Below are positions 1 to 8,200 of a stretch of 18,366 nucleotides of DNA, piece after piece. Position numbers and translations under genes: made by a program. The notes under the pieces are model-generated. The model did no database searches. It was given only the letters and a program-made list of their open reading frames with translations, and was not told the DNA's origin. Within the stretch, counting starts at the first letter, position 1; every line of letters begins with the position of its first letter. Origin of the DNA: an uncultured Amaricoccus sp. (GTDB taxonomy: Bacteria > Pseudomonadota > Alphaproteobacteria > Rhodobacterales > Rhodobacteraceae); NCBI RefSeq assembly GCF_937891315.1, contig NZ_CALAGI010000101.1, positions 1 through 18,366 on the forward strand, given 5' to 3'.

Positions 1-109
1 CCCTCCGCAAGCTTGCTCCGGGCGCGCGGACCGCGGGCGCGCCACTGGCGCCCCCGAAGATCGGTCCGCGGAAACGTCTCGATCCGAACCAGTCAAGCGG
101 ATCTGGCAT

Positions 110-213
110 GAGACTGTTTGAAAACTCGGACGGGTTGGTCCGGCGGGTCCTTTCGCACCGGGGGCACAACAATCCCTCGCCGGCCCTCCGCCGCCGAATT
201 CTCAAACAGTCTC
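110..213. repeat. 104-bp element with 20-bp terminal inverted repeats (MITE-like)
   Basis: The arm GAGACTGTTTGAAAACTCGG at 110-129 is matched by the reverse complement of 194-213, GAGACTGTTTGAGAATTCGG. That is 18 of 20 identical, and both mismatches would still pair as G-U in RNA. The arms enclose 64 bp of non-coding sequence. The arm reads like the terminal inverted repeat of an insertion sequence (IS5-like families often start GAG/GGG...CTGTTTGA), so the segment may be a non-autonomous miniature element or the two ends of an IS that lost its transposase. I see no clear target-site duplication: the flanks are ..GGCAT on the left and TGACG.. on the right. Frame 3 is open from base 3 to a stop at 267-269 and runs through the element, but its product is unrecognisable and I do not call a gene. 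Confidence 0.55.
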
Positions 214-255
214 TGACGGCCTTGCCCGAGGCCGGGCGCCTGCTATCCGGTCAAA

Positions 256-274
256 TCCGATGGTTTTGATCGGA
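256..274. repeat. Small palindrome upstream of ABC ATPase remnant
   Basis: TCCGAT at 256-261 and ATCGGA at 269-274 form a perfect 6-bp inverted repeat around a 7-nt spacer (ggttttg). It lies 13 bp before the putative GTG start of the ABC ATPase remnant. It could be an old operator or a fragment of a dispersed intergenic repeat; the sequence does not say which. Confidence 0.3.
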
Positions 275-286
275 AGTGAGGCTCAG

Positions 287-492
287 GTGAGCGATCCGCG
301 ACCAGAGGCGCCGGCGATCCGGCCGGTGCTCGAAAACATCTCCCATGCCCACGGCGGGACGCCGGTGTTGAGCGGCGGATGGGCGGTCGCGTGCTGATCG
401 ACGGGCGCGAGGTGTCGGGGCCGGACCGGCACCCGTCGCCCGAGGCGCGGGCGATCGGCCTCACGTTTCAGGACTTCGCCCTCTTTCCGCAT
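287..492 (+). pseudogene. Remnant of iron/thiamine-type ABC transporter ATPase, internally deleted and truncated
   Basis: Two pieces of one ABC ATPase are visible in different frames. From a GTG at 287 (AAGTGAGG six bases upstream) the frame reads ..VLENISHAHGGTPVL, the typical beta-strand start of an FbpC/ThiQ-like nucleotide-binding domain. From about 380, in another frame, it reads GGRVLIDGREVSGPDRHPSP.. and then GLTFQDFALFPH, the Q-loop region of the same family. About 35-40 residues that should lie between them, including the Walker A P-loop, are missing, and the junction also shifts the frame. After ALFPH the homology stops, so the signature motif, Walker B and the whole C-terminal half are gone. 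It cannot hydrolyse ATP. The second piece stays open for some distance past 492 but is no longer ABC-like. Assignment to the Fe3+/thiamine subfamily rests on the LIDGREV..GP..PPEARGIGL.FQD pattern remembered from family members. No partner permease or binding protein is in the window. Confidence 0.8.
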
Positions 493-582
493 CGGCGGGA
501 CCGCTGTTTCGTCTTCCCCGACGTGACGGCCGCGCGGCGTCCCATTTCACCGCTTAGTGCGCGGCCGCCGTTCGTTTGGGGT

Positions 583-611
583 TTGATTGCTCCGGTCAAG
601 GGGCATATGTG
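583..611 (+). promoter_or_regulatory. Candidate sigma70-like promoter for tatABC
   Basis: TTGATT at 583-588 and TATGTG at 606-611 are separated by 17 bp, about 70 bp upstream of the tatA start. The -35 matches 4 of 6 consensus positions and the -10 only 3, so this is a weak call. The rest of 493-682 shows no gene I can support; it holds the eroded tail of the ABC ATPase remnant and the tatA leader. Confidence 0.3.
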
Positions 612-682
612 TGTGGCTCCCTTTCCGGGCGCGCAGGGAACGACCATCCGCGCGCCGGAGCCTGAGAGGATGGAGAAAACTC

Positions 683-904
683 ATGCTGAGCAACATCGGC
701 CCGGCCGGCCTGCTCCTGATCGCCGTGGTGGTCCTCGTGCTGTTCGGCCGGGGCAAGGTGTCCGGCCTCATGGGTGAGGTGGGCAAGGGCATCACCAGCT
801 TCAAGCGCGGCCTGAAGGAGGGCAACGACGAGATCGAGAACGCGAGCAAGGCCGCCGCCGCCGAGGCCGCGCGCGACATCACCCCCGAGAAGGACAAAGT
901 CTGA
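683..904 (+). CDS. tatA: Sec-independent protein translocase subunit TatA
   Basis: A 73-residue protein of the inner membrane that oligomerises to form the export path of the twin-arginine translocase. It has one N-terminal membrane helix (about residues 8-21, GLLLIAVVVLVLF), the conserved Phe-Gly hinge (F21-G22), then an amphipathic helix (GLMGEVGKGITSFKRGLKEG) and a short charged tail ending PEKDKV. Length and layout are normal for alphaproteobacterial TatA. An in-frame upstream start at 587 is possible but would add Arg-rich residues before the membrane helix. The ATG at 683 is preceded at 5 nt by TGGAGAA and gives the canonical MLSNIGPAG start, so I chose it. First gene of a tatA-tatB-tatC-ATPase operon, with 6 nt to tatB. 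Confidence 0.95.
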   Translation: MLSNIGPAGLLLIAVVVLVLFGRGKVSGLMGEVGKGITSFKRGLKEGNDEIENASKAAAAEAARDITPEKDKV

Positions 905-910
905 TCCGTC

Positions 911-1300
911 ATGTTTGACATCGGCTGGGGCGAGATGTTCCTGATCGGCGTCGTCGCGCTGATCGTCGTCGGACCGAAGGACCTGCCCGCCCTGTTCCGG
1001 ACGGTCGGGAACTTCACCGGCAAGGCGCGGGCAATGGCCCGAGACTTCCAGCGTTCGATGGAGCAGGCGGCGAACGAGGCCGGCATGAGCGAGGTAAGCA
1101 AGAGCTTTCAGGCGATCGACCGCAACCTGAACGCCGCCACCGGCTCGGCCCGAAAGTTCGCCCAGTCGATGACCCAGCCGCCGGATCCGACGCCGCCAAG
1201 CGCTCCGCTCGCGGCCACGGAGCCGCCGGCCCCGGCCGAAGCGGCCCCGGAACCGGCGGCGTCGCGCCCTGAGGAGGCGGGGCGAACCCCCACGGCGTGA
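911..1300 (+). CDS. tatB: Sec-independent protein translocase subunit TatB
   Basis: A 129-residue TatB, which pairs with TatC to form the receptor for twin-arginine signal peptides. The start MFDIGWGEMFLIGVVALIVV is diagnostic: MFDIG, a Glu at position 8 inside the membrane helix, then the GPKDLP hinge (residues 21-26) and an amphipathic helix (PALFRTVGNFTGKARAMARD). The tail from about residue 80 is a Pro/Ala/Glu-rich, probably disordered cytoplasmic extension, as is common in alphaproteobacteria. There is no strong Shine-Dalgarno 5' of the ATG. It starts 6 nt after tatA, so translation is probably coupled. Confidence 0.95.
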   Translation: MFDIGWGEMFLIGVVALIVVGPKDLPALFRTVGNFTGKARAMARDFQRSMEQAANEAGMSEVSKSFQAIDRNLNAATGSARKFAQSMTQPPDPTPPSAPLAATEPPAPAEAAPEPAASRPEEAGRTPTA

Positions 1301-1310
1301 GCATCAGGGC

Positions 1311-2162
1311 ATGAGCAAGGCTTCCGACAAGGATATCGACGACACCACGGCGCCGCTGATGGAGCATCTGATCGAGCTGCGCGGGCGGCTGATCAACTGC
1401 CTGCTCGCGTTCGTGGTGATGATGATCATCGCCTACGCGACCGCCGGCCGGATCTTCAATTTCCTGGCCGCGCCGATCTACGAGTTGCTGATCACGCATG
1501 GCCAGAAGCCGGAGATGATCTTCACCGGGTTGCAGCAGGGGTTCATGACCCAGGTGCGGATCTCGGTGTTCGGCGGCTTCATCCTCGCCTTCCCGATCAT
1601 CGCCTATCAGCTCTGGCGTTTCGTGGCGCCGGGTCTCTATCGCCAGGAGAAGCGGGCCTTCCTGCCGTTCCTGCTCGCCTCGCCGATCCTTTTCGTGATC
1701 GGTGGCGCCTTCGCCTTCTACGCGGTGCTGCCGCTCGCCTACGACTTCTTTCTCGGTTTCCAGCAGTTCGGCGCCGCCGATCCCTCGGCGCAGGAAGTGC
1801 AAATCCAGTATCTCGGCACCATCAACGAATATCTGTCGCTGACGATGAAATTCATCATCGCCTTCGGCCTCTGCTTCCAGCTGCCGGTGCTGCTGACGCT
1901 GCTGGGACTGGCCGGCATCATCACCGCCAAGGGCCTTTCTTCCTTCCGCCGCTACGCCGTGGTGCTTGGCCTCATCGTCGCGGCCTTCGTCACGCCGGGG
2001 CCGGATGTGATGTCGCAGCTGATCCTGTTCGCCGCGATCTATCCGCTCTACGAGATTTCCATCCTGCTGGTGCGGTTCTTCGAGCGCAAGCGCGAGGCGG
2101 AGCTGCGCGCCCAGGGTCTCTGGGTCGAGGAGCCGGCCGAGGCGGGCGCGGAAAAGTCGTGA
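1311..2162 (+). CDS. tatC: Sec-independent protein translocase subunit TatC
   Basis: A 283-residue polytopic inner-membrane protein, the core that binds the RR motif of Tat signal peptides. The cytoplasmic N-terminus carries the family motif PLMEHLIELRGRLIN (about residues 15-29), followed by six hydrophobic segments; the loop FVAPGLYRQEKRAFLPF and the FVTPGPDVMSQ segment are also typical. In the helix containing AFGLCFQLPVLL the position equal to E. coli Glu170 is Gln. To my knowledge this occurs in other alphaproteobacterial TatCs, so it is probably lineage-specific and not damaging. The gene begins 10 nt after tatB, and its stop overlaps the GTG start of the next gene by 4 nt (GTGA). Confidence 0.96.
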   Translation: MSKASDKDIDDTTAPLMEHLIELRGRLINCLLAFVVMMIIAYATAGRIFNFLAAPIYELLITHGQKPEMIFTGLQQGFMTQVRISVFGGFILAFPIIAYQLWRFVAPGLYRQEKRAFLPFLLASPILFVIGGAFAFYAVLPLAYDFFLGFQQFGAADPSAQEVQIQYLGTINEYLSLTMKFIIAFGLCFQLPVLLTLLGLAGIITAKGLSSFRRYAVVLGLIVAAFVTPGPDVMSQLILFAAIYPLYEISILLVRFFERKREAELRAQGLWVEEPAEAGAEKS

Positions 2163-3031
2163 ACCGCGAGGTCGCCGCGCCAACCCGCGAGGGGCGCGCG
2201 CTCGAGCGCATCGCCGAGGCGCTGGAGCGGATGAGCCCGCCGCCGCTTCCCGCGCCGCGGTTCGGCGCCGCGGACGCCTTTGTCTGGCAGGTGGGCCCGG
2301 ACCGGCTGGAGCCGGTGCCCCGCGTGGCGCGGGTCGAGATCGGGCTCCTCGTCGGCATTGACCGGGCGCGCGACACTTTGCTCGCCAATACACTGCGGTT
2401 CGCGCGCGGCTTTCCGGCCAACAATGTGCTGCTCTGGGGCGCGCGGGGCATGGGCAAGTCGAGTCTCGTCAAGGCCGCCCATGCCGAGGCGCTGCGCGAG
2501 GTGCCGGGCGCGGTGAAGCTGATCGAGCTGCACCGCGAGGATCTGCCCTCGATCGGCCGCCTGCTCGGCCTGCTGCGCGGCTCGAGCTTGCGCTTCCTGC
2601 TCTTCTGCGACGACCTCTCCTTCGACAAGGACGACAGCCACTACAAGAGCCTGAAGGCGGTCCTGGACGGTGGGATCGAGGGTCGACCGGAGAACGTGGT
2701 GCTCTATGCCACCTCGAACCGGCGCCATCTGATGCCGCGCGACATGATCGAAAACGAGCGCCAGACGGCGGTCAACCCGTCCGAGGCGGTCGAGGAAAAG
2801 GTGTCGCTCAGCGACCGTTTCGGCCTCTGGCTCGGGTTCCATGCCTGTGGGCAGGACGAATTCCTGGCAATGATCCGCGGCTATTGCGATGCGTTCGGCC
2901 TCGCCATTTCCGACGAGGATCTGCGGGCCGAGGCGATCGAATGGAGTCAGACCCGCGGTGGCCGCTCCGGCCGCGTCGCCTGGCAATATGTGATCGACCT
3001 CGCCGGCCGACGGGGCGTCCGCCTGGGTTAG
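2159..3031 (+). CDS. DUF815-family ATP-binding protein (AAA-like ATPase)
   Basis: A 290-residue protein, complete for the DUF815 family. Visible motifs are a Walker A GARGMGKSS (residues 94-102), a Walker B LLFCDDLSF with D151-D152, a sensor-1-like YATSNRRHL, and the family stretch SLSDRFGLWLGFHACGQDEF. The C-terminus reads RGGRSGRVAWQYVIDLAGR. The start is GTG at 2159, overlapping the tatC stop by 4 nt, which implies translational coupling. The biochemical function is unknown. In alphaproteobacteria this ATPase typically sits close to the surE-pcm-nlpD genes and yajC-secDF, so its position directly after tatC is a rearrangement. A role in envelope biogenesis or quality control is only a guess from context. 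Confidence 0.88.
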   Translation: MNREVAAPTREGRALERIAEALERMSPPPLPAPRFGAADAFVWQVGPDRLEPVPRVARVEIGLLVGIDRARDTLLANTLRFARGFPANNVLLWGARGMGKSSLVKAAHAEALREVPGAVKLIELHREDLPSIGRLLGLLRGSSLRFLLFCDDLSFDKDDSHYKSLKAVLDGGIEGRPENVVLYATSNRRHLMPRDMIENERQTAVNPSEAVEEKVSLSDRFGLWLGFHACGQDEFLAMIRGYCDAFGLAISDEDLRAEAIEWSQTRGGRSGRVAWQYVIDLAGRRGVRLG

Positions 3032-3080
3032 AGCAATATCCAATCAGACGGAATCGTCTGGTGATTGAGATACTGCGAAA
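3031..3080. repeat. Imperfect intergenic palindrome
   Basis: The inner stem is CAATCA-GACG (3041-3050) against CGTC-TGATTG (3055-3058 and 3062-3067), with a GAAT loop and a TGG bulge. It extends outward through GCAATATC (3033-3040), which pairs imperfectly with GATACTGC (3069-3076). The whole is about 45 nt of foldable sequence starting exactly at the stop codon of the ATPase gene. It looks like a dispersed alphaproteobacterial intergenic repeat and could also stabilise or end the tat operon transcript, though there is no T-run. Downstream, GGACGG-cgtt-CCGTCC (about 3133-3148) forms another short hairpin. Confidence 0.5.
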
Positions 3081-3250
3081 AATCAGGACTCTGGAGCGTT
3101 CGGGCCGACGCCTGCCGGATCGGATTGCGCTCCGGACGGCGTTCCGTCCCGCCCTGGCGGGGGCCGTCAACCTCCGGCTTTTCACCTTGGGCGATCGGCC
3201 GGCGGCGTGGTAGCAGTCGCGGCGTCGAAACAGGCGAAGGGGCCGGGACC

Positions 3251-4945
3251 GTGGTGGCAGTCGACGAACGCGAACGGCGCGCGCCGCTGCGCCGCGTCCT
3301 GCGGTTGATCCATCCGGTGGGATTCCTGCTCGCGGGTCTGGCCTTCGCGGCGGCGCTGACGCCCTCGCTCCTGCCGCGTGATCCCCTGATCCAGGGCGTG
3401 CTGGCCGGTGTCGTGGCGGCCGTCGGCTATGAGATCGGCGGATTTCTCGACTGGCTCTGGCGTTTCACGCAGCTGCCGCGTCCGCCGGAACGGTGGCAGG
3501 TGGCGCTCGGCCTGATCGCGGCCGGCGCCGGGCTCGGCATGGTGGCGCTCGGCCTGTCGCAGGCGGCCGATTGGCAGAACGCGACCCGCGCCGTCGCCGG
3601 GCTCGAGCTGGTGGCGAGTTCGTTTCCCATGACCATCGCCTCGGTTGGCGGGGCGGTGTTCGTGCTGCTCTGGATCCTGTTCCGGCTCTTCGCCTTCGCG
3701 CTCGACCGGATCAACGCCCAGCTCGACCGGGTGTTGCCGCCGCGGATCGCGCGGGTCGTCGGCCTTGGCGCGCTGCTATGGATCGTCTGGGCGCTGGGCG
3801 ACGGCCTGTTGCTGCAGTGGGTCTTTCGGGTCGCGGACGCGTCCTTCGAGGCGGCGGACAGTTTCATCGAGCCCGACATCGCCCAGCCGACCTCGCCCTT
3901 GAAGTCGGGCGGACCGGGATCGCTGATCGACTGGCAGGAGATGGGGCGCTGGGGCCGCTTCTTCGCCGCCCGCGGCCCGACGCGCGAGGATATCGCCGCC
4001 TTCGCCGGACCGGATGCCATGGAGCCGCTGCGGGTCTATGTGGGCCGCCGCTCGGCCGACACGGCCGAGGCGCGGGCCGATCTCGCGCTGCGCGAGTTGA
4101 TCCGCGTCGGCGCCTTCGAGCGCAAGGCCCTGATCGTCGCGGTGCCCGTGGGCACCGGCTGGATGGACCCCGGCGCGCATGACACGATCGAATACATGCT
4201 CGGCGGCGACGTGGCGACGGTCGGGGTGCAGTATTCCTACCTGACCAGCGTGCTGTCGCTGCTCCAGCATCCCGAATACGGCGTCGAGCAGGCGGCGGCG
4301 CAGTTCGAGGCGATCTATAACTACTGGACGCGGTTGCCGCGGGCGACGCGACCCAAGCTCTATGTCTTCGGCCTGAGCCAGGGGGCCTTCAATTCGCAGG
4401 CGACGCTGCCACTGCTCGACCTTTTCGCGGATCCGATCGACGGGGCGCTCTGGACTGGCTCGCCGTTCTTCAGCAGCTTCTGGGCCATGGTGCGCGATGG
4501 GCGGACGCCCGACAGCCCCGCTTGGCGGCCGCGCTTCGGCAACGGCTCGCTGGCGCGGGTGATGAACCAGCAGGGCGCGGATCCCGACTACGCGGACGTG
4601 CCCTGGGGACCGACGCGGCTCGTCTTTCTCAACTACGGCAGTGACCCGATCGTGGCCTTCACCTCCGCCGCCGGGGTGCATCCCCCGGCCTGGCTGAAAC
4701 CGCCGCGCGCGCCCGATGTCTCGCCGGCGCTGCGTTGGTATCCGGTCGTGACCATGTTCCAGCTCGCCCTCGATTCCGCGATCTCGCTCGAAGTGCCCCG
4801 CCACGGGCACAACTACGCCGCCGAGGACTATATCGACGCCTGGGCCGAAACCGCCGCCCCCGAAGGCTGGACGCCAGTGCGCGCCGCGACGCTGAAAGCG
4901 ATCTTCAAGCGCGCGGCCGCCGGGCAGATCGAAGAGGAGAAGTAG
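3251..4945 (+). CDS. Membrane-anchored alpha/beta-hydrolase (Abhydrolase_9 family)
   Basis: A 564-residue inner-membrane protein. About five hydrophobic segments fill the first 230 residues, beginning with the family signature LTPSLLPRD. A C-terminal alpha/beta-hydrolase domain follows, with the nucleophile elbow FGLSQG (Ser376), a probable acid in YGSDPI (Asp465) and a catalytic His in RHGHNY (His518 or His520). This matches the Pfam pair Abhydrolase_9_N plus Abhydrolase_9; the substrate is unknown, with lipid or ester cleavage plausible. The reading frame stays open back to an ATG at 3065, but that would start inside the intergenic palindrome. GTG 3251 has GAAGGGG 8 nt upstream and gives the normal family length (GTG 3254 is the alternative). 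It stands apart from the tat operon (219 bp) and the TPS genes (310 bp), so it is probably its own transcription unit. Confidence 0.85.
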   Translation: MVAVDERERRAPLRRVLRLIHPVGFLLAGLAFAAALTPSLLPRDPLIQGVLAGVVAAVGYEIGGFLDWLWRFTQLPRPPERWQVALGLIAAGAGLGMVALGLSQAADWQNATRAVAGLELVASSFPMTIASVGGAVFVLLWILFRLFAFALDRINAQLDRVLPPRIARVVGLGALLWIVWALGDGLLLQWVFRVADASFEAADSFIEPDIAQPTSPLKSGGPGSLIDWQEMGRWGRFFAARGPTREDIAAFAGPDAMEPLRVYVGRRSADTAEARADLALRELIRVGAFERKALIVAVPVGTGWMDPGAHDTIEYMLGGDVATVGVQYSYLTSVLSLLQHPEYGVEQAAAQFEAIYNYWTRLPRATRPKLYVFGLSQGAFNSQATLPLLDLFADPIDGALWTGSPFFSSFWAMVRDGRTPDSPAWRPRFGNGSLARVMNQQGADPDYADVPWGPTRLVFLNYGSDPIVAFTSAAGVHPPAWLKPPRAPDVSPALRWYPVVTMFQLALDSAISLEVPRHGHNYAAEDYIDAWAETAAPEGWTPVRAATLKAIFKRAAAGQIEEEK

Positions 4946-5192
4946 TAGTCCGGGGCGTCCGTCGCACATATCCCGCGCGGCCGCGGACCTGCCAGTGGCA
5001 GGCAGCGCGGTCGTCCGCCGGCGGAGGGTGCGAGGGGGTGAAGATTTTCCGGGCGAACCAATCGTGGCGGATGTTCCCGCTCGACCATCGCAGATGGTCG
5101 TGCCCCGGCGGGGCACATGGTTCGCGCGGCTGACCCGCTCGTCACCTGCTTCGCGCCAAATACGATTACGCCCGCGCCACCGGCCTCAACCG
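4946..5192. other. Non-coding spacer with three hairpins before the TPS genes
   Basis: No gene is supportable here. Three perfect hairpins are visible. CCTGCC-agt-GGCAGG is at 4988-5002. CGACCAT-cgcag-ATGGTCG (5082-5100) is followed with no gap by TGCCCC-ggc-GGGGCA (5101-5115). None has a T-tract, so classical intrinsic termination is not evident; they may end or stabilise the hydrolase transcript, or form a structured leader for the TPS genes. Confidence 0.5.
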
Positions 5193-5255
5193 TTGATTTC
5201 GGCGTCATTTTGAATTACTCGTCTTTAAGTTGTTTTTTATGGGTGTTACTCTCTC
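5193..5255 (+). promoter_or_regulatory. AT-rich promoter/leader zone of the TPS operon
   Basis: This 60-bp patch is sharply richer in A+T than everything around it, as expected for a promoter in such a GC-rich genome. Candidate -35 boxes are TTGATT (5193-5198) and TTGAAT (5210-5215); the best -10 partner of the latter is TTTTAT (5235-5240), with 19-bp spacing, so exact boxes are uncertain. There is no clear Shine-Dalgarno before the exoprotein ATG at 5256. A six-codon ORF (ATG 5239, MGVTLS) ends in a TGA that overlaps that ATG, which might allow translational coupling. Confidence 0.4.
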
Positions 5256-8200
5256 ATGACCAGAGCCCTCGCCGTGCCGCGTTCCGGTCGTTCCTCCCGC
5301 CGCGCTCTCGTGCTCGCCGCGCTCCTCGCTGGCGCGGCCGCGCCAGCGTTGGCGCAGGCTCCGGCCGGCGGGCGGGTGCTGTCGGGATCGGCGGCGATCG
5401 CCCAGAGCGCAGGCCACACCACGATCACCCAGAGCAGCGAGCGCGCGGTGATCCGCTGGAGCGGCTTCGACGTCGGCAAGACCCATCGGGTGGATTTCGA
5501 TCAGCCGGGCCGAAGCTCGGCCACGCTGAACCGGGTGATCTCGATGCGCGGCAGCGTCATCGAGGGCGCGATCCACGCACCGGGCACCGTCATCATCCAG
5601 AACAGCGCCGGCGTGCTCTTCACCGGCACCGCCAGGGTCGATACCGGCGGGCTCGTCGCCACCAGCCAGTGGGTCGATTCCGACCCGTTCATGACCACCG
5701 GCCACCTCGGCATCGGCGGCGAGGGCGATCGCGACGCGCCGGTGGTCAATGAGGGCGAGATCACAGTGCGCAACGCCGGCCTCGCGGCGCTGGTCGGCGC
5801 CAAGGTCCGCAATTCCGGCGTCATCGTCGCCGACAGGGGCACGGTGGCGCTCACCTCCGGCCGGCGCACGACCATCGACCTCGGCGGCGACGGCGTGGCG
5901 CGGATCGCGGTCTTCGGCAACGCCGCCACCGGATCCAAAATCGAGAACAGCGGCGTGATCGACGTCGGCGAGGGCCGCGTCGTCATTACCGCCGGCGACG
6001 CGGCGCGCGCGCTCGACAATGTCATCAACACCACCGGCGTGATCCGTGCCACCTCCGGCACCGGCGCGGGCGGCGGCGTACGGCTCGTTGGACAAGGTAC
6101 CGGCCGGGTGCGGATCGCCGGCGCGATCGAGGCACGGGGCGCGACCCGCGGAGGCGAGATTTCCACGACCGGCGCCACGCTCGCGGTCGAGGGCGGCGGG
6201 ACGCTCGATGCCCGCGGCGGGATCGACGGCGGCGCGATCCTGCTCGGCGACCTCGGCCCGCTCCGGCGGCCGGACAGCCTCGTGCTCGACCGGACGGCGC
6301 GCCTGCTCGCCGATGGCGCCGCGGGCGCGGGCGGCCAGATCGTCGCGCTGTCCGACGGCGCGGCGGAGATCGAGGCGACACTGTCCGCGCTCGGCGGCGG
6401 CGGCGGCGGCTCGGTCCGCACCATCGCCCCCGACCTCGGTATCGGCGAGGCGGCTTCCGTTTCTGTCGGTCCAGGTGGCGACTGGCTTGTCGGCACAACC
6501 AATGCCCGCCTAGCGACCGGGTCGAGCACCCCGCGCTATGCCATCGACCGGCTCGCGATCATCGAGGCGCTGAACGGCGGCGGCGACGTGACGGTCGCGG
6601 CTACCGAGGACGTCGTGGTGGCGCGGGAACTCGCCTGGTCCGGCACCGGCGACCTCGACCTTCGCGCCGATCGCGACGCGACGATCGGCGCGGCTGTCAC
6701 TTCCGGCGGGACCGGGGATTTCACCGCGACCGCCGCGCGCGAGTTCCGCCTCGGCGCCTCGGTGACGGCGACCGGAGTCGGGGACGTGGCCCTGACCGCC
6801 GAGACCGGGGATCTCCTGGTCGTCGGCGCCGAGGTCGAAGTCGCCACCAACAGCGGCGCGCTCGATTTCGACGCGACCGAGGGATCGGTGCTGCTGATCC
6901 CGGTCGGCGCGCTCAAGGTCGCGTCCGCCTCCGGCGACATCACGCTCAATGCCGGCACCGCGATCCAGATCTGGGGCACCATGACGGGCGGCGCGGCGCT
7001 CAGCGCCACCGCGCCGGAGATCGGCATCACCGCCGCCGAGGTGACGGCGCGCGGCGGCCTCTCGATGGTCGCCAACGACCGGATCACCGTCGATGGCGGC
7101 ACCGTCGCGGCGCTCGGCGGCGGCGCGCTGGAGCTCCAGGCGCCGACACAGGCCTGGAACGGCGCGGTCGCCTCGGGCACTGGCGCGGCGGATGGCGGCG
7201 GCGTGCTGCTCTCCGGCGCGATCACCGCGGGCGTCGCCCCGACCTTCGGGCTTCGCCCGGGTGCGAGCTTCGCGCTGCTTGCCACCGCGCCGGGCGGAGC
7301 GGCGTCCTCCTATGCCTCTCCGCTCGGCTTCGCGGTCTCGACCTCGGGCCGCGGCGCCATCGCCATCGGCGCGCCGGTCACCGCCGCCAGCGTCGCCCTG
7401 ACCAGCCAGGAAGGCGTCGCCCTCGGGGTCGGCGCCCGGATCGAAGGCACCGGCCCCGGCGACGCCGTGGTGCTGGCCGCCGGGCGGTCGCTCGACAACG
7501 CCGCCGGGGCCGATGCGCTGACCGCGAGCGCCGGTCGCTGGCTGCTCTATCTCGACGAATTTTCCAGCCTGACTGGGGTGAAACCTGCGTCGGGAACGCC
7601 GGACCTCTACGGCCGAACCTTCGCCGACGCCCCTCCCGTGACGCTGGCGGGCTTCGCGGGGGATCGCGTGATCTGGGGCGAGGCGCCGGTGCTGACCATC
7701 ACCGCCGGTTCCGGCGAAAGGGTCTATGGCGGCGCGGCGACAAGCCTCGGCTACACGCTCGCGGGCTTCCGCGCCGGCGATGGCGCCGAAACCGCGCTCG
7801 ACGGCGCCCCGGTCGTCACGAGCGCCGGCAACGCGCTCGGCGCCGATGCCGGCCGCTATGCGACCACCGCCGAGGCGACGGCTTCGGCGCAGGGCTATCG
7901 CCTCGCCTTCGTCGGCGGCGCGCTCGAGGTGACACCGGCGCCGCTGACCGTCACCGCCTTCGGCACCCGGACCTACGGCGCGGCGACGGCGAGCTACGCG
8001 CCACGCGTCGCCGGCCTTGTCGCGGGCGACACCGCGGCCGACCTCGGCGGCGAACTCGACTTCACCACGCCGGCGACGCGGACGAGCGGGGTCGGCAGCT
8101 ATGCCCTGCTCGGCGCGGGACTGCGGAGCGGCAACTACACGATCGGCTATGAGACCGGCGCCCTCACCATCACACCGGCGCAACTGACCGTCGCCGTCGA

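Noticed and set aside
3..269. Frame-3 open stretch entering from the left edge as the 3' end of a gene
   Set aside because: It reads through the inverted-repeat element, resembles no protein I know, and open frames of this length are common by chance at this GC content.
1014..2393. Long minus-strand open frame (459 codons) opposite tatB-tatC
   Set aside because: Arg/Gly/Ala-rich composition typical of antisense frames in GC-rich DNA, no recognisable domain, and fully overlapped by unmistakable tatB and tatC.
3065..3250. Upstream N-terminal extension of the hydrolase from ATG 3065
   Set aside because: It begins within the intergenic palindrome, has no ribosome binding site and adds residues foreign to the family; GTG 3251 fits better.
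5193..5255. Possible c-di-GMP or other riboswitch in the TPS leader
   Set aside because: I could not find the conserved core of any riboswitch class I know; only simple hairpins are visible.
6393..6410. (GGC)6 tract as a phase-variation switch in the exoprotein
   Set aside because: Trinucleotide slippage would only change the number of glycines and could not turn the gene off.
6510..8183. Minus-strand open frame of 557 codons inside the TPS exoprotein gene
   Set aside because: Low-complexity Arg/Gly/Ala product without domains; mirror of a well-supported TpsA gene.
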